Shown piece after piece: positions 15,620 through 24,649 of a stretch of 47,859 bases of DNA. Position 1 is the first letter of the stretch. Each line of letters begins with the position of its first letter. Location: positions 1 to 47,859 of the forward strand of contig CAZRIE010000018.1 in NCBI GenBank assembly GCA_964600075.1, written 5' to 3'. Position numbers and translations under genes: made by a program. The stretch is from CAZRIE01 sp964600075 (GTDB lineage Bacteria; Bacteroidota; Bacteroidia; Flavobacteriales; Flavobacteriaceae). The notes beneath the pieces are model-generated. The model was not told the DNA's origin and ran no database searches. It saw nothing but the letters and a program-made list of their open reading frames with translations.

Positions 15620-18600
15620 TTATCTTTTCATATATGTTTCATCGTGGTTCAATATCGTATTGGCTACCATGGTCAGTGCTGCGGTTGTCTTGAAATTCAA
15701 TGATTTGTCGATTTCTTTCTGTCCCACGGATAGAAGGTCTAAAGCTAGCTTCGGATTTTTATCGAAACGCGCAGATTGTGTTTCGAACAACTCTTTAAGA
15801 ATTGTTTTTTCTTCCTCTTTTGGAAATCTTGAAACGGCCAACCGGAATGCATGAGCTATCTGCCCGTCTAAAGTATTGCCTCCTTCTTTTTGCATCCGTT
15901 CCGCTAATATTTTTGACGCTTCCACAAACTGAACATCGTTCATCAAGACCAATGCTTGAAGGGGTGTATTGGTATTTTCACGTTTTATGGTACAGATGTC
16001 CCGCGACGGGGCATCGAATGCGAGCATGGCTGGGTGCGGGGAGGTGCGACGAATAAAGGTGTACAGCCCTCTACGGTAGAGGCTGTCTCCTTCTGATTCT
16101 TTATATCTCAATAGTTTATGTGAAAAATTACTTTTTTCAATCCAGAGATTTTCGGGTTGGTAGGGCATTACACTTTTGCCGCCAACGGTTTGCACCAAAA
16201 GCCCACTAGCAGCGAGGGCGTTATCTCGAATCATCTCAGCGGGCAAGCGGTAACTATTACTGCGAGCCAAATACGAGTTCATCGGGTCTTTTTCACGCAT
16301 TTCTAAGGTGGATTCAGAAGACTGGCGATACGTATGCGACATGACCATGACTTTTAAAAGGGCCTTTACATCCCATCCCGTTTCCACAAACGATATGGCC
16401 AGCCAATCGAGTAATTGTGGGTGTGTAGGCAATGCGCCTTGTACTCCAAAATCTTCAGGCGTGCTTACTAGACCATCGCCAAAAAGCATCTGCCAATAAC
16501 GATTTACGGTTACCCTGGCCGTAAGGGGGTGTTCTTCGGAAAAAAACCATTTTGAGAGTCCTAATCGATTTTTGGGATACTCTTTGGGAAAGGCGGGTAA
16601 AGCTTCAGGAACAGCGGCTTTGACTTGGTATATTGGCTGTTCGTAATCGCCTCGGGCATACGCAAAAGTTGGCCTTTTTTTAGGCATGTCTTCCATGACC
16701 ATTATTTCCGGTATGGGATTCATGAGCGTCAGCCAGTTATTTCTTAGTGACTTGAGCTCTTTTTCCAAGGCCGTTACTTTTTCAGATTGGTCAATCCAGT
16801 AATCGGTTGCCGGTTTATTCTCTATAATCTCTTGCGAGTCATCTGTTTTGAATATGTACGCTACCTCGAGAGATGTAAGTGTTCTGGAATATATTCTGAT
16901 ATCGTCTATTTTGCCTTGAAAGATGCCGTTTTCACCCGTGGAAAAACTGTAATTTCTAGCCACCTTTACCGAACGGATGTATAGCGTATGTTCCTTATCC
17001 TTTATGGTTTTGATGCTTTTGTACAATCTGTCGTATGGTGTTTCAACGTTTTGTTCTTGGCCGTCGATAAATATTTTTAGACCCTTCGCCTTGCCCGAAC
17101 CATCATAACTAAAGGCAACATGTTTCCAAGTATGCTTCTTTATAGAATCTTTAGTACGCACATGAATATAGTCGTGTGACAAAGAACTGACCAATCTCGC
17201 GTTTAAGCGGTTGAGGCTATCCAAATGAAAATCCCACCCCCTCCACATGCTGTTCTTACCGCCTACGGTACCTATCAATGTCTGTGTTTTACCTGCTTGC
17301 CGTTTTTTGGTATTCATCCAAAGACTTGCTGAAAACTTGTCCGTCCATTCAAAGTTTGGTGTGTTATCGATATAGACTTCGTCATATTCGCCAGTAAACT
17401 CAAAGGCATTTCCTTTTTTGCCCCGCGCAATAATAGGTTCCTTATTGGTAGTTACCTTGGGATTGTTGTCGACAATATACCTTCCTTCTTTATTGGTTGT
17501 CTTCGAAATTCTGTCCATCGCATAGCGACTTATCAAGCCTTTTTCGTGAAAGTTGTCGGGCAATTTTTTAATATAGGCATCTAAATCATGCAACTCTTTT
17601 TTCGTCAATAGCAATTCTTCTTCCTTTTCTTGAATGGATGTTTTAAGAACCTTAAGGCTTTGCTTGGTTTTATTATCGGCGAGCGGCAACATGGGCCCTG
17701 CGTTCATATCGTTTCCTGAAACGCCTATTTCTTTGATGTTGTTAAAGAACGCGGTCATTTGAAAATATTCCTTTTGTGAAATGGGGTCGAATTTATGGTC
17801 GTGACATCGCGCGCAGGCCACTGTAAGGCCCATAAAAGCTGTACTTACAGTCTCTGCCCTGTCCCAGACATAGTTCAGTCGATTCTCTTCGTCTATTGCC
17901 CCACCTTCGCTTGTGATAGGGTGGTTGCGGTTAAATGCTGTTGCCAATTTCTGTTCTTGGATAGCATCAGGCAAAAGGTCGCCCGCCAATTGCCATGTAA
18001 CAAATTGGTCATAGGGCATGTTTTGCCTGAAGGCATCAATGACCCAATCGCGCCAAGGCCACATCATCCGATATCCATCGGCATGTTTTCCATGGGAGTC
18101 TGCGTAGCGCGAAAGGTCCATCCAATCTAGGGCCAAACGTTCGGCATTGGCATCTGTTCGCAATAGTCCGTCTACCACTTTCTCATAAGCATCAGGACTT
18201 TCGTCTTTCAAAAAAGAGTCAAGTTCGTCGATTGTCGGGGGTAGCCCGGTTAAATCTAAAGAAACTCTTCTCAAAAGCCTCTCCTTATCGGCTTCAGGTG
18301 AAGGCTCAAAACTTTTTTGCTCTAGTTGGTGTTGAACGAACAAATCGATTTCGTTATTGGCTTTCCATCCGGGATTTAAGATTTGAGGGATTTTTCGTTT
18401 TTCCGGTTTGGTAAAAGCCCAATGCTCTTTCCATTCGGCTCCCTGTTCGATCCATTTGATGATTGTGGCCTTCTCCTTGACGGTTAAAGAAAGATTTGAT
18501 TCGGGCGGGGGCATCAAAATTTCAGGGTCATCGCTAAGTATGCGATGTACGCTTTCACTTTTTTTGGCACTTCCAGAAACAAAGGCATAATTTCCGTTAC

Positions 18601-18853
18601 TGAGTTTTGCGAACGCCTCCTCCTCTAAATCCAAACGCAGATTCGCTTTTCTGGAATTTGCATCCGGACCGTGGCAAGCATAGCAGCGGTCGGATAAAAT
18701 GGGTTTTACATGAAAGTTGAAATCGACCGTTTGGGGAAGTTTATGATAAGCTTCTTCCACATCGTTCGGCATGTTTTGTGAACACGATAATATCAACAAG
18801 CTCGAGATAAGGGCAATAGCTTTGGACACAATTATTTTCCCATTCAATAGCAT
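15620..18853 (-). CDS. Heme lipoprotein B: PSCyt1-DUF1549-LamG-DUF1553, paralog of A
   Basis: This 1077-residue paralog of the neighbouring protein has the same domain order. It carries a lipoprotein signal with Cys24 (LILSC), heme motif CYACH at 57-61, LMPPPESNLSLT with the axial Met, a second CxxCH in CARCHDHKFDPISQKEY, a LamG domain ending DDIRIYSR, and DUF1553 with NPLTARV-like HPLTARVTVNRYWQMLFG. The two copies agree closely in the cytochrome, DUF1549 and DUF1553 parts and diverge most in the linker and LamG region, where substrate specificity would be expected. It is the first gene of the minus-strand cluster; the promoter should lie in 18854-19050. The tandem arrangement indicates local duplication followed by divergence. 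Confidence 0.88.
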   Translation of the reverse strand: MLLNGKIIVSKAIALISSLLILSCSQNMPNDVEEAYHKLPQTVDFNFHVKPILSDRCYACHGPDANSRKANLRLDLEEEAFAKLSNGNYAFVSGSAKKSESVHRILSDDPEILMPPPESNLSLTVKEKATIIKWIEQGAEWKEHWAFTKPEKRKIPQILNPGWKANNEIDLFVQHQLEQKSFEPSPEADKERLLRRVSLDLTGLPPTIDELDSFLKDESPDAYEKVVDGLLRTDANAERLALDWMDLSRYADSHGKHADGYRMMWPWRDWVIDAFRQNMPYDQFVTWQLAGDLLPDAIQEQKLATAFNRNHPITSEGGAIDEENRLNYVWDRAETVSTAFMGLTVACARCHDHKFDPISQKEYFQMTAFFNNIKEIGVSGNDMNAGPMLPLADNKTKQSLKVLKTSIQEKEEELLLTKKELHDLDAYIKKLPDNFHEKGLISRYAMDRISKTTNKEGRYIVDNNPKVTTNKEPIIARGKKGNAFEFTGEYDEVYIDNTPNFEWTDKFSASLWMNTKKRQAGKTQTLIGTVGGKNSMWRGWDFHLDSLNRLNARLVSSLSHDYIHVRTKDSIKKHTWKHVAFSYDGSGKAKGLKIFIDGQEQNVETPYDRLYKSIKTIKDKEHTLYIRSVKVARNYSFSTGENGIFQGKIDDIRIYSRTLTSLEVAYIFKTDDSQEIIENKPATDYWIDQSEKVTALEKELKSLRNNWLTLMNPIPEIMVMEDMPKKRPTFAYARGDYEQPIYQVKAAVPEALPAFPKEYPKNRLGLSKWFFSEEHPLTARVTVNRYWQMLFGDGLVSTPEDFGVQGALPTHPQLLDWLAISFVETGWDVKALLKVMVMSHTYRQSSESTLEMREKDPMNSYLARSNSYRLPAEMIRDNALAASGLLVQTVGGKSVMPYQPENLWIEKSNFSHKLLRYKESEGDSLYRRGLYTFIRRTSPHPAMLAFDAPSRDICTIKRENTNTPLQALVLMNDVQFVEASKILAERMQKEGGNTLDGQIAHAFRLAVSRFPKEEEKTILKELFETQSARFDKNPKLALDLLSVGQKEIDKSLNFKTTAALTMVANTILNHDETYMKR

Positions 18854-19035
18854 TTTTAAAAATACATTTTTTTAACTGATTTATTGCACAAATGGAGGTG
18901 ATGGGTCATATCTGATGTCGATATGTTCATTTGTGGTTGTATTTTGATAGGGTAATTTTGAAAAGTATACGAAGAGGAGGTGATAAAGTGGTGCTGAAGA
19001 TTTGTATTAAGTTTTACGGATATCAAAATATGTTT

Positions 19036-19043
19036 TACATTTG
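19036..19043 (+). promoter_or_regulatory. Bacteroidota -7 box (TACATTTG) before tRNA-Val
   Basis: TACATTTG matches the Bacteroidota consensus TAnnTTTG and sits 13 bases before the mature tRNA 5' end, giving a short leader. A good -33 TTTG at the usual spacing is not obvious, so the assignment is moderate. Confidence 0.5.
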
Positions 19044-19056
19044 CTAGCTAGTTTAT

Positions 19057-19131
19057 GGGATATTAGCTCAGTTGGTTTAGAGCGCTGCCTTGACAGGGCA
19101 GAGGTCACTGGTTCGAATCCAGTATGTCCCA
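19057..19131 (+). tRNA. tRNA-Val (anticodon GAC)
   Basis: The acceptor stem GGGATAT pairs with ATGTCCC. The D arm is GCTC...GAGC, and the anticodon stem CTGCC/GGCAG encloses the loop TTGACAG, giving anticodon GAC. The T arm has the TTCGAATC loop sequence. CCA is not encoded. It is transcribed divergently from the heme-protein cluster and converges on murF. Confidence 0.95.
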
Positions 19132-19148
19132 CAATTTTCACCCTTTCT

Positions 19149-20426
19149 TTAAATAAAATCTAAAATTCGCTCCAAAGCCATACCACGTGATCCCTTTATA
19201 AGGAGCGAACCCCGTTCTTTCAAAGTATTCTCTTCTAAATACTTTGAAATTTCATCGAACGAACGAAATTTTTTGAGCGAGGTATCTGTGGTGTAAAAAT
19301 TTTCGCCGATCAGATATGTTTCATCAAGGCCCATTTCATTAACTAAATCAGCTATATTTTGGTGTTCTGACTTAGCGGTTTTCCCTAACTCGAACATATC
19401 GCCTAAAAACGCGATTTTGTGAAAACCATCCATTGACTTAAAATTTTCCAAAGCGGCTTTCATACTAGTAGGGTTAGCATTGTATGCATCTAGGATAATT
19501 CGATATCCTTTTTTTTCGATAATTTGCGAACGGTTGTTTTGGGGTGTAAAGCTTTCTATGGCACTTTTGATATCCATCAACGAAACATTGAAATATTTTC
19601 CCATCAGTATGGCGGCCGCACAGTTAGTGAAATTGTAACTTCCTATAAACTGTGATTCTATAACCGTTTCTTCCACTTTTATTTTCACAAACGGCTTGGC
19701 CTCTAAAAAATCAATATTGTAGTAATCTTGTTTGTCGGTGCTGAACCCGAATTTTTTGATGTGGCCTCTCAATTTCTCAAATTGAATAGGGTCATCGGCA
19801 TTCATAAATATATACTTACCATTGCCGATTAAATTTTCGTAGAGTTCACTCTTTCCTTTAATTACACCTTGTTCGCCTCCAAAACCCTCAAGGTGCGCTT
19901 TTCCGAAATTGGTGATATAACCAAAATCGGGTTCGACCAAACTGCTTAGAAATTCAATTTCTTTTTGATGGTTCGCACCCATCTCGACAACAGCAATTTC
20001 TGTATCCGCCTGAATCGTGAGTAAGGTCAGCGGAACGCCTATATGGTTGTTGAGGTTGCCTTCTGTTGCAATGGTTCGATATTTTTTTGAAAGTACGGTG
20101 TTAATCAATTCTTTCGTAGTCGTCTTCCCATTGCTTCCAGTGAGGCCGATTACCTTTGCTTTTGAATAATTTCTGTGAAAGGTGGCTAGTTTTTGAAGGG
20201 CCTGCAAAACATCTTCGACCAAGATATAGCGGTCGGAAACTGTATGTTGATTTTCGTCGATTACTGCATAGGCGGCACCTTTTTTCAAAGCCTCCGAAGC
20301 ATATCGGTTTCCATTGAAATTGTCACCCTTTAGAGCAAAAAAGATACAGTCTTTAGTAATTTTTCTAGTGTCAGTACAGACTTTTGGAAATTCTAAAAAG
20401 TATTGATGCAATTGCGCTGTCGTCAT
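19149..20426 (-). CDS. murF: UDP-N-acetylmuramoyl-tripeptide--D-alanyl-D-alanine ligase
   Basis: MurF adds D-Ala-D-Ala to the UDP-MurNAc-tripeptide in the cytoplasm, the last soluble precursor step of peptidoglycan synthesis. The 425-residue length is typical. The N-terminal domain has CTDTRKITKDCIFFALKGDNFNGN, and the Mur-ligase P-loop GLTGSNGKTTT lies at 94-104. Further motifs are VEMGANH and the C-terminal ILDAYNANPTSM and FLGDMFELG. It lies downstream of gldJ on the same strand, but a strong terminator ends about 15 bases before its start. It therefore depends on readthrough or on a promoter overlapping that hairpin. Confidence 0.95.
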   Translation of the reverse strand: MTTAQLHQYFLEFPKVCTDTRKITKDCIFFALKGDNFNGNRYASEALKKGAAYAVIDENQHTVSDRYILVEDVLQALQKLATFHRNYSKAKVIGLTGSNGKTTTKELINTVLSKKYRTIATEGNLNNHIGVPLTLLTIQADTEIAVVEMGANHQKEIEFLSSLVEPDFGYITNFGKAHLEGFGGEQGVIKGKSELYENLIGNGKYIFMNADDPIQFEKLRGHIKKFGFSTDKQDYYNIDFLEAKPFVKIKVEETVIESQFIGSYNFTNCAAAILMGKYFNVSLMDIKSAIESFTPQNNRSQIIEKKGYRIILDAYNANPTSMKAALENFKSMDGFHKIAFLGDMFELGKTAKSEHQNIADLVNEMGLDETYLIGENFYTTDTSLKKFRSFDEISKYLEENTLKERGSLLIKGSRGMALERILDFI

Positions 20427-20440
20427 GGAACAAAAATATA

Positions 20441-20473
20441 AAAAAAAGTCCCGGACAGTTGCCGGGACTTTTT
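20441..20473. terminator. Bidirectional-looking terminator between gldJ and murF
   Basis: AAGTCCCGG (20446-20454) and CCGGGACTT (20462-20470) form a perfect nine-base-pair stem around seven bases. It is flanked by an A-run on the left and a T-run on the right, so it can work in both directions. For minus-strand transcription it follows gldJ and stands immediately before the murF start codon. Confidence 0.85.
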
Positions 20474-20495
20474 AGAATTTTATGATTTCTTAGGC

Positions 20496-22172
20496 TTATT
20501 TTGCCTTCTTGCCTCTAGGAGTTTTGTTCTTGGTTTTAGACTTTGAACCTACCCTAGACATGGCACATCGGAAACCGATATAGTCCGTTGCCATATATTG
20601 CGGCATATACCTTCTTTGCGCAGGATCCAACCAATAGGCCCGGTCTCTCCAAGAACCACCTTTGAAAACACGAACCTCGTCGTTGATCAAAGTTGATCTG
20701 TTGTTCGATTCATCGTACTGCCGCACCAATTTACCTGCAGAATCCCTTTCGACATTATGTACAGGTGAGTTGTACATTTTTTTATTGGGGTCTTGCTCTT
20801 CGTCTTCATCGCTAAAACGATCAAAGAATCTAGAAGAGCCCGCATCACCATCACGATAACCTCGGTTATCGCTAGTGGAGAAGTTGGTTCTTAAATAGGT
20901 CTCTTCTTCATCGACGGGCACCATTTTAATTTCTCCGGGAAGATTTACGGCAACAACTTTTCCGTTCGGCAAGGTATCGTACATGACAGAATCTCTAAGA
21001 ATGGTTACTTTACCGTCTTCGCCGATGGCTGATTTCATGTAAATATTTCCTCGATAGTAGTTAAAATCACTTACTTCGTCATCAACTATTGGACGATAAA
21101 CGTCAGCTACCCATTCGGCAACGTTACCTGCCATGTCGTAAAGACCTAGGTCATTTGGCTTGTATGACATTACTTGAGCAGTAATATCGGCACCGTCATC
21201 TGACCATCCTGCAATTCCGCCGTAGTCTCCTTTACCTTGTTTGAAGTTGGCCAATTGGTCACCTCTACCGACTCGTTGTCCGTTACGGGTATATTCCCCT
21301 TCCCATGGATATTTCTTTCTACCTCTGTAGTTATTGTATTCTCTTGTTCCCTGGTTGGCCTGGGCGGCATATTCCCATTCTGTTTCGGTAGGCAGGCGAT
21401 ATTCAGGCATGATTACGCCACTGCTTCTTTTTGCATAAGTGTTGACGCTATCTTTTTTCTTGCTTCCCTGAAGGGAATCGATTTGACCATTGTAAACGGA
21501 TTCAGGGCGGTTTAAATAAGCTTGGGTACTGAATGTACCGGCAACTTCACCGGTTGCAGCTTGGTATTTGGCATCCTTGGCCAAGTATCCTTCGCGCTCC
21601 AACATTACCTCGTTCACACGGTCTGTACGCCACTCGGCGAATTGTGTTGCCTGTATCCAGTTTACGCCTACCACAGGATATTCTGCATATGCAGGGTGGC
21701 GCAAGTAATTGTTCGTCATTGTCTCGTTAAAGCCCAATCTGTTTCTCCAAACCAAAGTATCTGGTAAAGCACCTTTATAGATATTGGTATATTGTGGATT
21801 TTCCGGTGGGTAAACGCTCTTCAAGTAATCGAGATATTCCAAATACATTACATTGGTTACCTCGGTTTCGTCCATATAAAAAGACTGCACGTGTTGTGAG
21901 GTCGGGGTATTGTTCCAATCGTGCATAACGTCATCTTGCACTTTACCTTTCGTAAAAGTACCTCCTTCAACAAATACTAGACCCGGAGCGGTTTCTTGCT
22001 CTTTAAAATCCGTATTGTATTGAAAACCACCTTCTTTGGCGTTTATTTTCCAACCCGTGGCTCTCGACACGTTTTTGGAAGAAGAAGAACCGGACTTTTT
22101 ACAGCTGGTAACCGTAAAACCGCCTGCTACAACTGCACAAGAAAGTACAACTTTGATAAACTGTTTTTTCAT
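20496..22172 (-). CDS. gldJ: Gliding motility lipoprotein GldJ
   Basis: GldJ is an outer-membrane-associated lipoprotein with a formylglycine-generating-enzyme-like (FGE-sulfatase) fold. It is needed for gliding and type IX secretion in Flavobacterium. This 558-residue protein has a signal peptide with lipobox Cys24 (FTVTSCKK), then APGLVFVEGGTFTKG, FYMDETEVTN, YPVVGVNWIQATQFAEWRT, YRLPTETEWEYAAQ, NVAEWVADVY, KGGSWRDRAYWLDPAQRR and the terminal IGFRCAMSRVG. It is transcribed away from porV. Confidence 0.95.
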   Translation of the reverse strand: MKKQFIKVVLSCAVVAGGFTVTSCKKSGSSSSKNVSRATGWKINAKEGGFQYNTDFKEQETAPGLVFVEGGTFTKGKVQDDVMHDWNNTPTSQHVQSFYMDETEVTNVMYLEYLDYLKSVYPPENPQYTNIYKGALPDTLVWRNRLGFNETMTNNYLRHPAYAEYPVVGVNWIQATQFAEWRTDRVNEVMLEREGYLAKDAKYQAATGEVAGTFSTQAYLNRPESVYNGQIDSLQGSKKKDSVNTYAKRSSGVIMPEYRLPTETEWEYAAQANQGTREYNNYRGRKKYPWEGEYTRNGQRVGRGDQLANFKQGKGDYGGIAGWSDDGADITAQVMSYKPNDLGLYDMAGNVAEWVADVYRPIVDDEVSDFNYYRGNIYMKSAIGEDGKVTILRDSVMYDTLPNGKVVAVNLPGEIKMVPVDEEETYLRTNFSTSDNRGYRDGDAGSSRFFDRFSDEDEEQDPNKKMYNSPVHNVERDSAGKLVRQYDESNNRSTLINDEVRVFKGGSWRDRAYWLDPAQRRYMPQYMATDYIGFRCAMSRVGSKSKTKNKTPRGKKAK

Positions 22173-22633
22173 AATTAGGACTTGAGTTCAAATGGTTCGA
22201 CTCTGTACAACGGTAGTCGGCTATTTGTATTTTGATTAATTTTTAGCTTCACTTTCGGCATATAAAACGATGATTTGAACATAATATTTTATACTCCAAA
22301 AAAAATATTTCATGCTGTGGATGCCGCTGTCAGGTAAAAAACAAGTTGCATCTCAAAAATCATAACGGTGTAAAAATCATAATAGTATTGCGGTGCGTAT
22401 TTCTTTTATGTAATAATCTACGATAGAAACTGGGATTTACTTGAAAAATCGAAATTACAAAACCCAACGGTACTTTGTAAGGGATTTAATAACTATGTGG
22501 GAATTTGAAAAATATTGTAGGTTTGATATAAGATATTACCAAAAAGCCCGTTTACATGTAGTACATCCAATATATTTTTGAATTTATATACGATTTGTAA
22601 TATTTGACCGACTAAAATTTAGCCCTATTTAAA
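22173..22633. other. Divergent gldJ-porV intergenic region; porU absent
   Basis: No coding frame was found in these 461 bases. A TAGGTTTG at 22518-22525 matches the Bacteroidota -7 consensus and could drive porV with a leader of about 100 bases. The region is AT-rich with no strong hairpin. In other Flavobacteriaceae I would expect porU, a gene of more than 3 kb, between gldJ and porV. Confidence 0.5.
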
Positions 22634-23785
22634 ATGAAAAAATTATCAATACTTATTTTGCTGGTAGTTGTATGCAAATTATCGGCGCAAGAAGCTAGTG
22701 ATCGGGTGATTACGACGGCTGTTCCCTTTTTGAACATTGCCGCTGACGCTAGGTCGGCAGGTATGGGCGATATGGGCGTAGCAACCTCTACAGATGCTTA
22801 TTCCCAACAGTGGAACCCTGCTAAATTTGCTTTCGCAGAACGCAAAATGGGAATTGGTTTAGGTTATACTCCGTATTTGAGCAATACCGTCTCCGGTATA
22901 GGCCTTTTAAGTGCTAGCTTTTTCAACAAAATAAATGATCAAAGTGCTTTTGCATTGAGTCTACGTTATTTTACCTTGGGCGAAATTGAGTTAAGACAAT
23001 CTTTTGATGATATTGGTACTATCGTTAAGCCGAACGAGTTAGCATTTGATGGATCTTATTCTTTAAAATTGAGCCGAACTTTTTCAATGTCCGTAGCTGG
23101 TCGGTATATAAGATCTAATCTTAAATTTCAGACTGAAGCTAATATTGATTCAAAACCGGGTAGCACATTTGCGGTCGACATATCAGGTTTCTATCGTTCC
23201 AGAGAAATCGCTTATAATAGTTTTGATGGTCGATGGCGAGGTGGTTTCAATATTTCCAACCTAGGAGGTAAGATTGCCTATGATGAAAATGGGCAGGATA
23301 ATTTTTTACCTACTAACCTAAGATTAGGTGGGGGTTTTGACTTTATCTTAGACCAAGACAACGTTCTAGGCTTCACTGCTGAATTCAACAAGCTTTTAGT
23401 GCCTACTCCACAAGATTTAGATGGTGATGGTGATTTAGATGCTGACGATAACGATTTATACCAGAATATTGGATTCTTAAGCGGGATGTTCGAATCTTTT
23501 GGCGACGCCCCTGACGGTTTCAGCGAAGAGTTAAAAGAGATTACTTGGGCCTTGGGTGCAGAATATATCTATCAAGATGCCTTTATGTTCCGTACAGGAT
23601 ATTTTAATGAAAGTGACGTAAAGGGATTTCGAAAGTACTTTACATTAGGGGCCGGATTCAAATTTAAATCTGCACAGGTAGATTTATCTTATCTTTTCTC
23701 AACATCGAAAGTTACCAATCCTGTTGAAAATACACTTCGTTTCTCTTTGACTTTTAATCTAGGCGAGGAATTTTTAAATGACTAA
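22634..23785 (+). CDS. porV: Type IX secretion outer-membrane protein PorV (LptO)
   Basis: PorV is an outer-membrane beta-barrel of the type IX secretion system. It shuttles cargo from the SprA translocon to the PorU attachment or cleavage complex. The 383-residue protein has a signal peptide ending near LSAQ, the conserved opening ITTAVPFLNIAADARSAGMGDMGVATSTDAYSQQWNPAKFAF, and alternating barrel strands to the end. A loop with LDGDGDLDADDND is rich in Asp and may bind calcium. A weak terminator follows. Its usual partner gene porU is not next to it. Confidence 0.95.
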   Translation: MKKLSILILLVVVCKLSAQEASDRVITTAVPFLNIAADARSAGMGDMGVATSTDAYSQQWNPAKFAFAERKMGIGLGYTPYLSNTVSGIGLLSASFFNKINDQSAFALSLRYFTLGEIELRQSFDDIGTIVKPNELAFDGSYSLKLSRTFSMSVAGRYIRSNLKFQTEANIDSKPGSTFAVDISGFYRSREIAYNSFDGRWRGGFNISNLGGKIAYDENGQDNFLPTNLRLGGGFDFILDQDNVLGFTAEFNKLLVPTPQDLDGDGDLDADDNDLYQNIGFLSGMFESFGDAPDGFSEELKEITWALGAEYIYQDAFMFRTGYFNESDVKGFRKYFTLGAGFKFKSAQVDLSYLFSTSKVTNPVENTLRFSLTFNLGEEFLND

Positions 23786-23811
23786 AGTATAACGTATTCA
23801 TTATAGTCCAA

Positions 23812-23835
23812 AAGCCTGCCTTGAGCGGGTTTTTG
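23812..23835 (+). terminator. Short terminator after porV
   Basis: CCTGC and GCGGG form a short stem (one G-T pair) around a five-base loop, with A-rich sequence before and TTTTT after. It stands between porV and cdd and is weaker than the other terminators in the window. Confidence 0.55.
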
Positions 23836-23860
23836 TATTTTAGAGGACCAGTATCGACAT

Positions 23861-24346
23861 ATGCGAAAACACAAGATAGATTTTTACCTGACGATTTATG
23901 AATCTTTTGACGAGCTTTCGAAAGAAGACCGGTTATTAATGTCAGAGGCAATAGCAGCCCGAAAAAACGCCTATGCTCCCTATTCCAATTTTCATGTAGG
24001 TGCGGCTGTTTTGTTAGAAAATGGTAAAATCGTTATCGGTAACAATCAAGAAAACGCCTCTTACCCCTCGGGCTTATGTGCTGAACGGGTCGCCGTTTTT
24101 CATGCAGGGGCGAAATATCCAGATGTCCAAATCAAATCGATTGCGATTACGGCAACTTCTAATAATTATATGGTGAGCACTCCTGCGGCACCCTGTGGTA
24201 ATTGCAGGCAATCTATTTCAGAGTATGAAGTAAAGCAGAAAATCCCAATACGATTACTACTAATGGGTGAGATAGGTGAGGTGTTTCAATGCAATTCGAT
24301 AGCCGACATACTTCCCCTTGGTTTTGATAGTTCTTTTTTAAAATAA
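23861..24346 (+). CDS. cdd: Cytidine deaminase
   Basis: This enzyme deaminates cytidine and deoxycytidine to uridine and deoxyuridine in pyrimidine salvage. The 161-residue length fits the homotetrameric type. Catalytic motifs are complete: NFHVGAAV, CAE at 73-75 (zinc Cys and proton-shuttle Glu), and PCGNC with zinc ligands Cys112 and Cys115. It lies between porV and pdhA, a linkage common in Flavobacteriaceae. Confidence 0.95.
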   Translation: MRKHKIDFYLTIYESFDELSKEDRLLMSEAIAARKNAYAPYSNFHVGAAVLLENGKIVIGNNQENASYPSGLCAERVAVFHAGAKYPDVQIKSIAITATSNNYMVSTPAAPCGNCRQSISEYEVKQKIPIRLLLMGEIGEVFQCNSIADILPLGFDSSFLK

Positions 24347-24649
24347 CGGCACATAGATTTACCGCGTAAATTCTCGAAAACCTTTTTCTTCAATTTTTTT
24401 CAACTAATGATTTAATATGTATTTTTGTTTTCTTGTCCGTTCCGATTAGCTTCGGAATTCAAACGGGATAGTTGAAATACTAATTGAGCTAGGTAAAAGA
24501 TTTTGTTTGTTACCTAGAATCATGGTTTTTCTACCATAATGGAATTTTTTTTATGCACAGCATGGGAAAAGGGGTTGAAAAACAGTATGATTATGGTGAG
24601 GACTGCCCGCAGACAAGAAAAAGTTTAAACGAGTTCATAAATAGCATCA
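24347..24649. other. Leader region of the pyruvate dehydrogenase genes
   Basis: This 303-base gap contains no gene. It carries two small hairpins: TTCCGA/TCGGAA near 24444-24461, and ATGG/CCAT with flanking pairs near 24521-24542. The promoter for pdhA should lie here; no exact TAnnTTTG box stands out. Confidence 0.35.

Noticed and set aside
9134..18853. Planctomycete contamination or misjoined contig
   Set aside because: The cluster is flanked by flavobacterial core genes, shows no abrupt compositional change by eye, and such families do occur in Bacteroidota.
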